The notes: a model not told the origin generated them from the letters alone. A stretch of 64,000 nucleotides of DNA from Pachyseris speciosa (GCA_016490735.1 JAEMWC010000353.1:97501-161500), one strand, 5' to 3'. Shown: positions 35,975 through 50,003, counted from the stretch's first letter. Made by a program: numbers and translations.

Positions 35975-36016
<42 letters not shown>
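35949..36016. repeat. (ATT)n microsatellite
   Basis: A near-pure ATT run; frames through it read as poly-Leu or poly-Ile. Confidence 0.95.
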
Positions 36017-36019
<3 letters not shown>

Positions 36020-37424
36020 TCACTAAACCCCGCGTAAATAAACGAAGTGATGCTGAACTCACGATATCATTTGTGACATAAAGCAAGATGGCGCAGAAAA
36101 GGTACACGAACGACGAAAAATCTTGCCACTTGTAGTATCGCAGGGAACCCAAGATTAGCATGCGTTCTCCTAACGTTGAACACAAAAAACATACTTCTCA
36201 GGTGTGATGTACATTGACAGTAAATGGGACTGTGAAAGAGGTTTAATAAAAAGTGGAATGTCTGCAGTTTTTGTCTTTACACAATATTCACAATTGGTTA
36301 CCAAGGAAAAAGGAAAACAGTGGGTTATTTTATATGTATTTGCAACCAGAATTTTATATCTTGTGGTATTTGTAGCATGATTGAACTTTTTGAAAGTAAA
36401 GATGAAAACCATGTTGTAAACCAGGTTTCTCAAAATGGGAAAAGTACAATGGGGGAAAATGCAGAGTAGCCGGAGCATTAATGCACCATGTCAGTGGTGC
36501 CGTGCAGTGAAGCTGCATTCAGAGGGTGGGGAAGGGGGTTTATTCCCTCTTGTACAGGGGTTTGGGGGCCTTCTCCAGGAAATTTTGAGAATCTGTATGC
36601 TCTGAGATGCAATCTGGTGCATTTCAGGCCCAAAAATATTAGTTCATTGCATACTTTATTAGCAGTTTCAAACACGATGTGGAGAAAGCAGCAAGTCGTC
36701 AAAGAGCAGCATCAAATGTCAGTTTTCCACGAGAAAACGCAAATGGTTTCTGCGGCTGGTTTCCGGTCCACGTTAATCTTTGATGCTGGAACGCAAACAG
36801 TCAGAAAGGACAAAATGTTTTATCTTTAACTTTAATCCATAGGTTTTGCTACTTTAATTTGGGATGAAATTTTGATCCCTTCATCTTCTACATCAACTCA
36901 TACTTTGGAATACACTGGTAAACCCCTGATTTCTACCACTGAATTGTCTTGTTTATTTATTATAGACTCAGGGATGAAGAAAAAGTGTGTGAGCTCATTA
37001 CCATGTTACAAGGCTATATAGCTACCTGGAAGTTAATGGCTCAAGGTCAGAAATCTGCAGAATTTATTTGCGGCACATTGAGCATCTGTACTACAAGGTT
37101 TGTCATTAACTGGAGACTAGATAGATTCACTGACAAGACTGAATAGCTTCCTAATTGCTTTCTCTCATGCTTTCCATTTCTCTTTCTTTTTTTCTTTCTT
37201 TTCATGTCAGACAGTGTCATGTCTCTTGCTATGCTTGGAATGGTCTAGAAGTAATTGTACAGAAACAGTTTTGATATAAGCTCATAATCTATTAATTTCT
37301 GTGGGTAAACTGGCTGCAATGTCAAACAGGAAATCTCATGTTCATGGTTGGATTCAGGACTCAATAATAACATTATCATTAATTTTGTGTAACATAGTTG
37401 CAGATTGACGACCACTGTACAGGG

Positions 37425-37490
37425 ATTCGATTAGCTGACGTTTCGAGCGTTAGCCCTTCGTCGGAGCGAATCGGAGCGAGTGCTATGAAA
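37425..37490 (-). mobile_element. Penelope-like element fragment with possible hammerhead ribozyme core
   Basis: The minus strand reads CCGACGAAGGGCTAACGCTC followed by GAAACGTCAGC. That resembles the hammerhead core (CUGANGA, stem II, GAAA, GUC) known from Penelope-like retroelements of animals, with one core base changed (CCGA for CUGA). No reverse transcriptase is visible nearby. Confidence 0.35.
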
Positions 37491-37943
37491 ACTCAGGATT
37501 CCTTTCCTAATGAATTGAAATTTTTAAGCCCATAGATAAAACAATTTTAGAAAGGAACTAATTAATAGTAAAGTTTTTCAGCATCCAGTTTTTATTCTTG
37601 TTTCCATTTTTGTCCCTTGTAGTTGTATATTAATTTTCAATGTAATTTATTTTTAATTAATTTTAAAATTTCTTTATCATTGTAATTTTTTTTATTATTT
37701 TACAGAGGACTCTCCTTAAACCACTGTCACTGGTAGAGGTCTCCTCCTTGGAGATTTAATATTGAATAATGATGATGATGATGATGATGATAACCCTTGA
37801 CACCTAAGGCTATGGGATGTATCTTGATGATCAAGGGAATCAATACCAGCAATACCAACCTGTGGTGCGAAATATAATCATCGTCATCATAATAATCATC
37901 ATAATAATATAATGACATTTATTACTATTGTTATCATTTGCAG

Positions 37944-37983
37944 GTGGAATCTGAACTGACTGAAGAAGAAGAAAAAGAGCCTG
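37944..37983 (+). pseudogene. EIF3C: Possible further eIF3c exon of copy 2 (VESELTEEEEKEPG)
   Basis: A 40-base acidic block with an acceptor (TTTGCAG) and donor (GTTAGT). Its entry phase agrees with the block ending LYYK at 37097, and acidic sequence is expected at this point of eIF3c. It is short and low in complexity, so the call is tentative. The next expected exon(s), leading to the conserved ILYNRT block, are absent before 40427. Confidence 0.4.
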
Positions 37984-38243
37984 GTTAGTAAATCTCAAAG
38001 ATGAAAGTTAATGCATAATAATATTATTTGTGACTAAAGTTTTTTTCCTTTGAGATGCTATGTTTTGATCAAGTATGATTTGCAGATTTTGACAGCTTTT
38101 AGTGCCAGAACTGTCTGTTTGTTAGAAACAAAGGAAGTTAATAGATTGAATTAAAATAGTTTTAGGGAGTGTAAGCCATCATTGCCTTGATGTTGGTAGT
38201 GATTAATAAATCTGATCCTTGACGCTGCAGAGCTATAATAATT

Positions 38244-38510
38244 GATGGCTCCAGACAAGAACGTCCCCTCGGGTTTTTGATCAGTTTTTGATGGCTCCAG
38301 GCAAGAACATCCCCTCGGGTTTTTGATCAGTTTTTGATGGCTCCAGGCAAGAACGGCCCCTCAGGTTTTTGATCAGTTTTTGATGGCTCCAGGCAAGAAC
38401 GTCCCCTCAGGTTTTTGATTAGTTTTTGATGGCTCCAGACAAGAACATCCCGTCAGGTTTTTGGTCAGTTTTTGATGGCTCCAGACAAGAACATCCTGTC
38501 AGGTTTTTTC
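38244..38510. repeat. 46 bp tandem repeat, about 6 units
   Basis: The unit starts GATGGCTCCAGRCAAGAAC and ends GGTTTTTGATCAGTTTTT. Unit starts are at 38244, 38290, 38336, 38382, 38428 and 38474. It immediately precedes the dispersed repeat at 38510. Confidence 0.95.
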
Positions 38511-39512
38511 AAATTCGAAAACCATTTTTGCGTTGACCGTAAAATAAAACTGCCATTTCTCTACGAGTGAGTAGCAATTTCAGCATACAGCCACGGTTTT
38601 AAATGCATTTCTGGTATACAGTTTGCTATACAACTTTACCAACTTGAAAAGTATTGTACTCACGTTGTATTTTCTTGTTAAGGATTAACTTTTACACCAG
38701 AAGAGAGAGCAAACTATTGTGTATTTCAAGATTAAACTGTTCGTTATTGTTAAGAAACAGAAGGGGCCATAGAATACGAAGCGATGTTTTGTGTTAGTTC
38801 GCAGTCGACTAATTAACGCACATTGAAAGGCTCTTGCACAAAAATATTTATTTAGAGGTCAGAGTAAGAAAAAGTCTTTCTAAGAGAAATGTTTAGTCAG
38901 AATTGAATTACTTGAACGTACCTCTTTTAGGAAACAAATTTATTTGAACGTTCCTTTTCACCGGGTTTTGATGCTAAACTAGTATTGACCAAGTGGTGGA
39001 CTAAGTATTAGTGATGGTGCAATACCGGAAGCGAAACCAAAACGCAGCTCTTTTTGATTGCGTGGCATTGTTTGAACGTGGCTTTTCTTTTCACTGTTGG
39101 AGATATCAGTTATCTTCGAGAAACTGGTCAACGGATCTCTTTCAAACTGTCAAACAAATCAAAGTGCCAGTGTCTTGTCAAGCTTCACCGGAAGTTGGTG
39201 TTGGTTTTTGGTGAAGTGAATATCCATAGAATCGGCTCACCATTTTTCCATGTTAAATTGCAAAGTCAGCTTACAATTTAAGCGATGACAAAAGGAAAAG
39301 AAAATCGTGTGAAAAGGAATAGAAAAATAAAACAGAACAAAGAAAACAAAACTTGACTACATGGGGAATTGAACCACAGACGGCACTCAGTACACTACGA
39401 AGAGAACGCACTACTTCTGAATTACAGTCGACTGGAATTATATGCTATGCTTTAATCTGGCTCGGATGGTCAAAAAGGCCGCTTACAAATTCTTTGAGAA
39501 TTTCTTGTTCAA
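38510..39512. repeat. Dispersed ~1 kb repeat, fuller copy at left edge of duplicate 2
   Basis: Matches about 41887-43008 throughout, and its last 160 bases equal window positions 1-158. It ends with the tRNA-like GGGGAATTGAACCACAGACG segment. Because the duplicated block begins inside or before it, it marks the limit of visible homology between copies. Confidence 0.7.
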
Positions 39513-39956
39513 AATAAAAATGTACATCTACGCTAATGAACATGGACTTACTTTAATTTCATAGGACTTTTTAGGACCTATATTAAGGGATTGAGGAAGG
39601 GGGGGGGGGGGGGGCTCTTATTAGTGGCAACACGGTCTCCGCATGTTTCACACAAGCTCAGTATGACTAGTTACTAAGCCCAGTGTTACAGATGTGGTAA
39701 ATCAAGCAGCAGATCAAGGGATGCTAGAACAGTCTCGTGTTGAGACTATCTGATGTCTAGTTTGCTGCTGCATGTTTCATGAGAGTTGGCCACAAGGTTC
39801 TTGCATGCCTGTAGCCTTAGTAAAGAAACATACAGCTCATTCTGAGGAGAGTGTAGCTAATTAGCTCAGCAACAGTTGAAGGGCAATGTTATAGTTGATG
39901 CCTTGGACATTTTAAAGGCCAATCCTTGGCTGTCAGGCTCAGGTTTGAGCAGGATT

Positions 39957-40025
39957 CTAACTCAACTTACGTCAAGCTCTGGGATGCCAGTGCGGTGCTC
40001 TACCAACTGAGCTAAAAGCCCACCA
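39957..40025 (-). repeat. tRNA-derived (SINE-like) segment, copy 2 counterpart
   Basis: Counterpart of 597-664 with few changes. Confidence 0.45.
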
Positions 40026-40426
40026 CAAGCAATACATTTTTTTGGTTTGTAACAAACACTGGGTAACTGAAAACAAATCAATTAAAAGAGACCACCACAT
40101 TAATTTAGTGAGTGGAGCCAAATTTGCAGTATTTCTGGGCACAAATGTTACAACCCTGCCAAACAGCGCTGAATTCATTCCACATAGGGGCAAATTTTGT
40201 AATTAAAAGACCTCAACAAAACTTAGCTTTAAAAACTGATTGGGAATTCTAACAAAATGTTGGAGGGTAACCTCACTGCTCAAAATGCAATTGGTTATTA
40301 TCCAATCCATAGTTTAAACAACTTTACTTGGGTACATCTTTCATAGAATAAAATGCAATTATTGCAGTGCAGGAGAATTTCCTAAATTTTCACTGTGTTG
40401 TTTGTTATTGTTGTTGTTCTTTGAAG

Positions 40427-43400
40427 ATTCTTTACAACAGAACAATGGTTCAACTTGGCTTGTGTGCGTTCAGACATGGTATGATCAAGGATGCCCACAA
40501 TGCCTTGCATGATGTGCAGTCCAGTGGCAGAGCCAAAGAACTTCTTGCCCAGGTATGCAGCTCTCAATAGCATGAGACAACTCATACTTAGACAAGGTTT
40601 GAGTGTTGCTCAATAGAGTCCTAAAGTGTAATGTCAAAAATATTAGAATTTTTTAAATTATGGGATTTGTTGAGATTTTCAGAAAGAGCAAGATGAAAAA
40701 CGCTAACTTGCCAAAAATCAGCATGTAAAGGCCAATGTTCTCTGAGATATTGACACTGATTTACTCTGATGACTCCATACAAATCAAATTCAGAAGGATT
40801 TGGAGTCATCCAGTTCTGAAGACAACCTTTATGGCATTTTAAATAATGTGATTATGGTTTTTTTTTTTTTTTTTTGGTTCTTTTTATTTTTTAGGGTTTA
40901 ATGCAACAAAGACAATATGAGAGAACTCCAGAACAAGAAAAGATTGAGAAGAGAAGACAGGTAAGCTTTCGTCAAATTGCTGATGATGAGCATATAATTA
41001 CCATATGCCAATTTGAGGTTTTTAATAATCAGTGGTTTGCAGATAGTGTAATCTAGTTATATTTTAGTAGTAACCTATTTAAGACTTTTAAATCTTTAGA
41101 CTTTTTAAGCGGCCGTCGCTTAGCAACGGGCCGCTTCTTGCATTACCCTTTTTTTTTTTTCTCGTCGTTTCGTCCGTCACTTGCCCCGTACCCCTCTCGG
41201 CAAGAGGAAGAAACAATGACAAGTAAATAAATAAACTGTTTACTCTCCAGTGACAGGACTTGGAACGCGCGACGCTCAGATCTCATCGCCGGTAGTCTGC
41301 ACCTTATCCGATTGCGCCACCTTCTCATCAGTTACCTTCACTGGAGAATTTTGTAATAATTAACGTGAGTGGTCACCAAAGTCATGAATCGTTAAAGCCT
41401 TTGCAAAAGAAATGTTTAGCCGGAATTGAATTACTTCAATATACATTTCATAGGAAAGGAATTTAATTGAGAGCGTTTCTTTTGATCGGTTTTCAGCAAC
41501 ATATTGAAAAGGTTTGACTGAATTGCAAGAAAAATTAAGTTATAGCTTGATAAACCAAACCGCACAAAACGCGCAAAGAATATTAAAGATCTTCAAAAAT
41601 AATTTGTTTAATGCCGACTACACGTTAGACAGATAGATAACATTTTTTTACTTGTTATATTCTTCAGGTGTAACAATTCGTTACGAATTAGCTAACTTTT
41701 ATACTTTCATGCGTAGCTAAACCGCAAACAGCTTATTAAATATTCAAAATGAGTTATTTATGGACGTGTTAAAATTAGCGTAACCTCAAACATCTCATTA
41801 AATTTTTCAGTGAAATTTGTTTGGTGCATAAAAATTTGTATCTCGCTTTATACTTATCGCTTTACAACAATTTTTATATCTTTGTGCTATTCGAATTCTG
41901 AAACCATCTTTGCGTTGACTGTAAAATAAAACTGCCATTTCTCTACGAGTGAGTAGCAATTTTAGCATACGACCACGGCTTTAAATGCGTTTCCAGTATA
42001 CAGGTTGGTATACAACTTTACCCGAACTTGAAAAGTATCGTACTCACGTTGTATTTTCTTGTTAAGGATTAATTTTTACACCACAAGAAAGAGCAAACTA
42101 TTGTGCATTTCAAGATTGAACTGTTCGTTATTGTTAAGAAAAAGAGGGGGCCATAGAATACGAAGCGATGTTTTGTGTTAGTTCACGGTCGACTAATTCA
42201 CGCAAATTGAAAGACTCTTGCACAAAAATATTTATTTAGGGTCAGAGTAAGAAATCGCGAAAGCCTTTCTAAAAGAAATGTTTGGTCAGAATTGAATTCC
42301 TCCAATGTACCTCTTATAGGAAACAAATTTATTAGAGCGTTTCTTGACCCAGTTTTTGATGCTAAACAAGTATTGACCGAGTGGTAGACTAAGTACTAGT
42401 GATGGTGCAATGCCGGAAGTCAAACCAACGTGGTGGCATTGTTTGAACGTAGCTTTGCTTTTCACTGTTGGGGATATCGGTTATCTTCGAGAAACTGGTC
42501 AACGGATCTAAGACGCCACTTTATACCAAATTCTTCGCTTGCTTTCAAATTGTTAAATCGAAGTGCCAGTGTTTTGTCAAGCTTAATCGGAAGTTGGCGT
42601 TGGTATTTCGAGTAGTAAATATCCATAGAATTGGTTCACCATTTTTCCTTGTTAAATTGCAAAACCAGCTTACAATTTAAGCGATGACAAAAGGAAAAAG
42701 AAAATCAAGTGAAAAGGAATAGAAAAGAAAAAAACAGATCAAAGAAAAAAAACTTGATAACGTAGGGAATTGAACCACGGGCTGCACTGCTACAGCACGA
42801 AGTGAACGCACTAAACCACTAAGCCAGTACACATTCCGTATATAGCACATTGAAATTAAACGTCTTTATCATTCGGAGTCACGAATCGTCTGTCATGCAA
42901 ACTTCAATAAACATTGAATTACGATTGACTGGAACTATATCCTATGTATTGATCTGGCCTGGATGGTTAAAAAGGCCGATTACAAATTCTTTGAGAATTT
43001 CTTGTTAAAGTAGAATTGTAAGTTGGTATCGGAAAACCCCTTTGGGAATACTAATAAAGTATGTATGTATGTATGTAGTTTTTGAGGGAGTTAAATTTTC
43101 TTTGAAAGTGGGGATTTTTCCATGGGATGCCTGTGGCACCACGATAAAAAATGCAGTAGATTTGTAGGCGCAAATTGCAAAGCGGGCCAATAGGATTGCA
43201 TGAAATTTTTATCGATTCTTCTATTGATTTATCTTTGATTTAGTGATTTGCGATTACTTCGACCAATGGAAGTGTCTCACGTTGCACATACGCATGATGC
43301 CATTGCACCACCAAGGCATCTTCCCGTATCCTGTGTCAAATTTGCATTTATATCCTTTGCACACTTTCCAAGGTAGCGGCAGTCTTATCAGAGTCAGACG

Positions 43401-46400
43401 TGAGGCCAAGAAGCAAACCTGTGCTTTGTTAAAACTGTAAATCGAAAGAAGAGGTTGTAAGAAATTCTCGACAGTGGAAATCAGTTTGTTTATAGTGAAG
43501 AAATCCCTGCCTTCACATACCACTCAGTGCAAATCATCCCCCAATGGCTGTAGACTTTCTGTTTGAGCACTTCTGGCTTTACAGGTTCAAATGTTAATTT
43601 GTACTGTGCTTTTATATCCTTAATCTTTGTTTTAATATTTCCAAACAACTTAACAGTGAAGCTTGCTTGTAAAAAACTTAATAGGTTCGAGGGAATTCGT
43701 TTGTATTTCTTTCACGTAGCATTATCGCACGCCTTTGTTTTTCAACCAAAAATGGAGTCTTATCTGAATAAAATTTTGGTGGGATCAAGGGATGAACCAA
43801 CTCATTCTTGCTTTAGCAAGGAAATGCAGGTGTGGGCAGTAAAGCTGGTTGATAATAAACTTTACGGCCTGTTTTGCTGTGCTTGCTTTTTAAAACATTA
43901 ATTAAAAGTGACAATAGAAATGTAAATATTACAGTGCAATGTTATACAATGTTAGGCAGTGTAATCCATCTAAAGCAACTGAAAATCCAAGCAATATTTA
44001 TACTTTTTGTTAAAGGTTACAATGAACCAGGTCCCTCGATTTTCATGCAGATCAACAGTATTTATAAGTTGGTTTTCAAGTTAAATTACATGTAAATTAG
44101 CCTGCATAGCAGGCGTATTTTCTGGTAGGCGCATGCTATTTTCCGATCGAAAGTTGAAGGCGCCATATTGGATTGGTAAGATCGAGGAAAGCCTGGAGCT
44201 AGTAAAATAACGGCCTATGGAGGTGGTAGTGATAGTGACAAACTGGGAAGGGGGGAGGGGAAAAATTTATTTTTCCCCGACCCCCTCCCCGCTGACAGAT
44301 TTCTGCACTCCAGGCTTTTCTCGACCTTACCAATCCAATATAGCGCCTTCAACATACCATCGGAATATTTAGCACGCGCCCGCCAGAAAATACACCTGCT
44401 ATGCAGGCTACATGTAAATTAGCTCCAATACGTGTCTGAGACTCTATGACGCCACCACATCAACAAGTAATATTGTATCAAAATTTCTCGTAAAATCAAG
44501 AATAATTATTTGTGATGTAGAACATAGAAATAAGTCAATCAAATGTCAGCTTCCATTCAACATACTTTTGCCCAGGCTTTTGAAGGAAAAAAAATAACGT
44601 GCTCTAGTAAAACATAAATGCTTTTGTGACATGAGATCGTTATGGCTTCGGTTTTGTGTATTGATCAGTAAAATTGATGCGTACGAGTGAATAATTGGAG
44701 ACTGTGCCTCAAACTTGCGCGTTTTTCAACATTCGAACCAACAAGTTTACCAGTGGAATCAGTAACTTCACTTTTCATTTATTTGCTTTGGTTCAGCATG
44801 TACTTACTCGAATCTGTAGCCTTTGATTGACAGCAAAAGGATTGCGTTGCGCATTATCATTTTCCATTCGTGCTTGTGTTACTCTACCATGAGTTTGGTT
44901 TAAACACATTCTGACCCTTGGCAGCCATAAATTGGAATCACATTCCATGGCAACGCCTCTAGGCATCTTGTTTAAAATTAGAAAAAGATTTCTGTGCAGT
45001 GACCAGGTACCTTAAACAAGAAGTTGTATTAACCTTTTCTTCCATAACATAAATATATCTTATGAGATGTTTTGGCGTGTGAAAAAGCATTGCAGTGTAT
45101 TTTTTCCAGTTGTGCTGTATTTTGATGAGCTTGCAGGATGAGTCAAAATACAAACAGCAAGAAAAAATACTCTGTGACACACATGCCAAAACCATCTAAT
45201 AAGAGATTTATAATCCAAATAATATATAGAAAGAAAGACTTTTTCTGAGAAAGTGTGACAGGTTTTGCATAGCGTGTGCAGTGAAAACAACCCTGTAAAA
45301 CAGGTTTTCTACAGTACGAATATCCAAATGTATGTTGTATCGCGGAATATTTGTACTCGTCTTGTGTGTTTTCTGTACAATAACTAAAGGCTGGTTTTCA
45401 CAAGTGTAAGCACAAGTGAAAACAGCGCGACATAAACATAAGCATAAGCAGAAACATATAAGAAGAACAATCCACTTACTTGCCTTATGCTGTTATCACT
45501 TGTAACACACTGGGCATAAGTATAAGCCTAGGCACATGATAATCGAACACGTTCTGTTTTCCTTGTGCTTATGCTTATGCTTATGTCGAGTGCATTACTA
45601 GTGAAAACAGCATGAGGTAAATAAGGTGATCGTTCTTCTCATGTTCCTCCTTATGCTTATGTTTATGTCGCTGCTGTTTTCACTTGTGCTTATACTGATG
45701 ATTATGCTTGTACTTATGAACTAATGAAAACCAGCCTTAAAAGAGTTGGATAATAACACTCCTGACTACAGTTCATTTTTAGAGAGTCAACTCACATTGT
45801 TGTGAGTCAGGAGGTGGGTAGCCTGTGGCACCCAAGGAATTACTCCAGCAGACTTTCTTATGCTTCTCACTGGCTAGTTTTCATCTTTAGCCATCCTCTA
45901 CAAAGCTTAATGACAGCCCCATCAAAATATTTAATGTACGTCATCAGTTGCAGTTCAAAAATTATGTTAGCACAAGTGGATCTTAAGTTTTTGTTTTCTG
46001 CAAATGCCAGGTTCCATTTCACATTCACATAAACTTGGAGCTACTGGAATGTGTTTACTTAACTTCAGCCATGTTAATGGAGATCCCATGGATGGCTGGT
46101 ATGTACCTTGGTTATGTTTCAGTGTTATTCATGTGCTCGCGGCCATCGTCATCGAGGACATGTCAATGACTGTTGAATCCCTTCTCGTCACAGGAGGTGT
46201 TTAGCATGGTAGTATGAAAGATTGTTTTTGCACAAGAAAAGTCAAGTCCTTTTTAAGCTCCCAAGATGACCTAAACAGAATAGCACAAAACAAACAGGAC
46301 ATATACCAAATGGAGCACTATTGCAGGGTGTTTATTAGGCATTAATAATAGGAGAAATCTTTGGCTACTATGCAGAATTCTCCAGCTAAGTTTCACTTGA

Positions 46401-49400
46401 TACTTCCTCCCTAGAAGAGCTTTGCCTTTTCATAATAATCTTTCCTAATAATTCTCCTGTTACTTTACACTATTCTCCTGCTACTACAATTCTTAATCAA
46501 AACCCCGCTATTGCATTAAAAGCCAGGAACCAGCGAAAATCACCGCCTACTTTGTCACAATTTACCTCTTACTTCCACCTATTGTGCCTGCATTTTCACT
46601 CAAATTATTAAAAAAAAAAAACTTCATCAGGATGACACCTACTTTAGTCAGCTCAGTTGGCTACTTCAAAACTTATTGAAAACCGTGTCATTGAATATGC
46701 AATCAAAAAAATTAATGTTGCTTTTGAGGTGATGCTAATTCATTTGGATTTCATTCACTAACTCAAAAGTCAGAACCATCTAGCTCCATGTAATAATATG
46801 CAGTACCATTGGAAATTACTCTTGATTAACTTTCATTTGAGAGCCCACACGTAAGGATATCATCCGCAAACTCAAAAGTCAGAGCCACCCTGGACCACAT
46901 AATATGCAGTATCACTGGAAAGTACTGCTCAGTAGCTTTCATTTGAGAACTTCCGCACAAAAAAGTTCAAACCATCTTTTACGGGAGAGTAAATAGCGCC
47001 ACAGGGAGAAAATGTACCTCTTAGTGGCTTACTTGTTACGACAGCGTTTTGAGTCCATAGACTCAAAAGTTGGCTAGTGCACCATAATACCAAGTTCACA
47101 AGCTTTCACAGGAGACATCACAAAGCACACAACAATAGAGAAACAATGCAAGGGAACGATACAATAAACCAAACACAATGAAAAAAAAAAGACTGACAAT
47201 GCACTTGGTATATTGTGCACCAGCCCAAAAGTTTTAGAACTCATCACAGAACTGAAACTCAAGTTTTGGAGCGAAGAGATTTTAGATTGGTTAGCTGACA
47301 AGTTTATTCAGTCATGAACGAGCTACATGTGCTAATTATGTCAAGATATTCTTGTCTTCCTCACATACACACTTTAGTAATATCTGTTTCCACTAACCAA
47401 CTAGTAATGACAACCCAAGGTATCCCCTTTTTACTTTAACTTGATGCCCTCTCCTTTTTCAGCTCATGCATATGATTACAGACCTCGCATTCTAAGTAAG
47501 AGTTTCCACTACCAGTTGCGACAAAGTGAAAAGCAAACTTTGGTTGGTAAGTAAAAAGTTGTTTCTTTCTGTTTTGGAATTTAAGCTTATTACTTTGGCC
47601 AAAGGCACAAAGTATTATCTTCAGTCACAAATTGCTGCTTGTGCTCTAAAGCACATGCGTTGAGTCCTTGCAACTACACAACTAACATTTGAACGTAACG
47701 TTGGGGAAACTTAAGGCTTCTTTGAGCCTCTTGTTTTTATGGGAATACAAAAGGAATGCAAAACTCACTTAATGCTTCTATGGTAATTGCCTTGTTAAAA
47801 CACAGTCAGGTGTGGATAACACACATACCACTGGGGCCAGCAACAATGTTAAAGGGAGTTAGAAATGACTGATGTATGGCTGGTATGGGCCAACTTTAAT
47901 TGTCCATGTTAGAGTGGTGTCAGCCTTAAAAAGGTCTCCTTAAGGAGAGGGTTGACTATATTTTTTTCTTCGATTTAAGGCAATTAAAATTGTCATTTTG
48001 GAATTTCAGGTCCTCCAGAGAGCATGCGTGAACACGTAGTGGCTGCATCCAAAGCCATGAAGAAAGGAGACTGGAAACGATGCAGGGATTATATTTTAGC
48101 TGTTAAGGTAAAACAAGAATGCAGAGTTGTTCTTACCTAATTGTTTGCCTGCAGATTAGCTGTTTATTAATGCTCTGCACGTGGATAGCACCAGTTTACA
48201 AAACTGTTATCTGAGGCAAATTCCATTGAGTCAAACTCCCAGGAGTTAGAAGCTGTGGTTGTGAAATGTTAGGTGCTTCAGCTGGAATGTTGGCTACCAA
48301 TTCATTTTATCTGGCAGAAGCTTCTGGGTTCTTGTAGCCTCTTAAAGCCACTCTTTATCCAGACTTCATATGAGAAAACTAATCCACAATTTTAGTCCTG
48401 CAATTTATGTTTCTATTTATTTATTTATTTATTTATTTTATTTACTGTTTTCACATCTTTCTTTCTGATAGGTGTGGAAACTGTTCCGCCAAACAGAACA
48501 AGTACAGGAAATGTTGACAAGGTAATTTTTTGTGGCTTACTGCCTCCTTATGGAGGCGAAGCCACTTTGTAACTGCGTTGAGTGAATGAGTGAGTGAGTG
48601 AGTGAGTGTAACAACAGAATACGAAAACCTACGAACTCTGCCGATTTTGATCCAATACCGATAATCCCCGATCTTAGCTTTTGTTTGTTCCTTCCCTTCC
48701 TCCCCTAGAGAGGTTTTTTGTCTCCTTTTTTTCTAGTTGTCTTCAGGAATAATAAACCAATCATAATCTACTAACAGCAAGTCCCTTAGGGAGTGGTAGA
48801 GAGAAAGGTTTTAGTCACCCGTATGGAAGATCAAATTTCAAATAACAATGGCGGCTGCTTCTTACCCCGGGCAATTTTCGAGATACATGTAGCAGTATGT
48901 TCAAGGAAGTTTGACTGACATACAGTGATAATTGAACTTATGGCATTAAGTTGTCTGGTGATCCAACACCTTGAACATCACTTGTGATTGGATCTCTTGC
49001 TTGTCATCGGACAGGAGTCTTTTGTAGGCACCAATAAGGATGAAATGCAAGTAATTATCTGTTTCCCTCAAGGTGGATAAACTTCCTTTATAACATGCAT
49101 TTTGAGTGGATGCAAACTAGACTGCTATGTCACTTGGGGCTAAAACTGATGGGGGAGGGGAGGGATGGGAAGCTGGGGGTGAGGGGGGTGGGGGGCTAGT
49201 AATACATAAAATGTGAGCGGGAGACCTTTATGGGCATTTAAAGGGTGAGCCGCAAGCGAGCTGTTTTAAAGCCCATAAAGGTCAGACACAAATATTTTAT
49301 CTTTTGAAATGAAACAATAGATTGTGTTTGTCGTGTTTGTCATGTAAATCAATAGAGATCTGTATCAAAGTTAATGCATACTAATTAGCAGAGCAGGACT

Positions 49401-49957
49401 GTTTTATGAAAGTTAATGATTTGTATTTGGGTTTAGAGAGGTATACATGTGACTCAAATACTACCCATAGATTGGTCTTAAGTCTTATGAATATTATTAA
49501 TGAAATTTACAAGAAAACTTAAAATGTTCTTAGTGGTCATAAGCTACTTAGAAGCAGAGGATGAACAACAACTGATTTAGGGCCCTTACAATGTGCTATG
49601 TACTGGCTCTTGGATCTCACGCTCATAGTTTAAATGTTTTCTGTACATGTGTCTATGTTAAAGGAAAATTCAAGAAGAAAGCCTGAGAACCTACCTGTTT
49701 ACTTACAACAGTGTGTACGATTCATTAAGGTAATGTAACATCATAATGTAATAAGAATAATATTGAAGCATTTTTGGTTGGCAAGGATGCCTAGTGTATT
49801 GCTGTAAAGACAGTCAGTGTTGCACACTGGCAATAAAACCCTGATTCTGTTCTGGTCAGAATGAAGACATGGAAGCAGATACAATTTGATGGCAGCTGTT
49901 GGTCCTTTTATGTTCACTTGATCTTTAGTAGTTAATTATTTAAATTGTTTGCTTATT

Positions 49958-50003
<46 letters not shown>

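Larger units (their letters stand above)
27382..37097 (+). pseudogene. EIF3C: eIF3 subunit C, 5'/middle exons of copy 2, degraded
   Basis: Seven exon-like blocks follow the order of animal eIF3c: 27382-27512 (acidic, Asp/Ser-rich, ends MFIKK), 31799-31934 (Lys-rich then DEGGWTEVKG), 32380-32479 (DTEITHQVVLKKLHEILSA), 32799-32900 (GVGMTEKL then [16 protein letters not shown]), 33093-33192 (CMKQIEELIDILIENQ), 33703-33825 ([13 protein letters not shown]), 36966-37097 (LRDEEKVCEL then RHIEHLYYK). Damage: about 30 residues expected between the third and fourth blocks are missing beside a SINE at 32575-32755; block four has a net two-base frameshift in the T run at about 32825; block seven does not match the phase of block six and has about 10 bases missing near 37074. 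No start exon is seen. It lies upstream of the intact 3' exons at 40427-53481, so I read it as the broken front of that copy. Indel errors in the assembly are an alternative. Confidence 0.75.
40961..46010. other. eIF3c intron 2 (copy 2)
   Basis: Aligns with 1566-7266 but carries a different set of insertions: a 1.9 kb segment at about 41107-43008 in place of the MITE-bracketed segment of copy 1, and a young element at 44101-44408. Frames in it show no domain. Confidence 0.7.

Noticed and set aside
36478..36702. Frame with FSKFPGEGPQTPVQEG
   Set aside because: Looks like a dispersed cnidarian repeat translated by chance; no start or splice context to support a gene.
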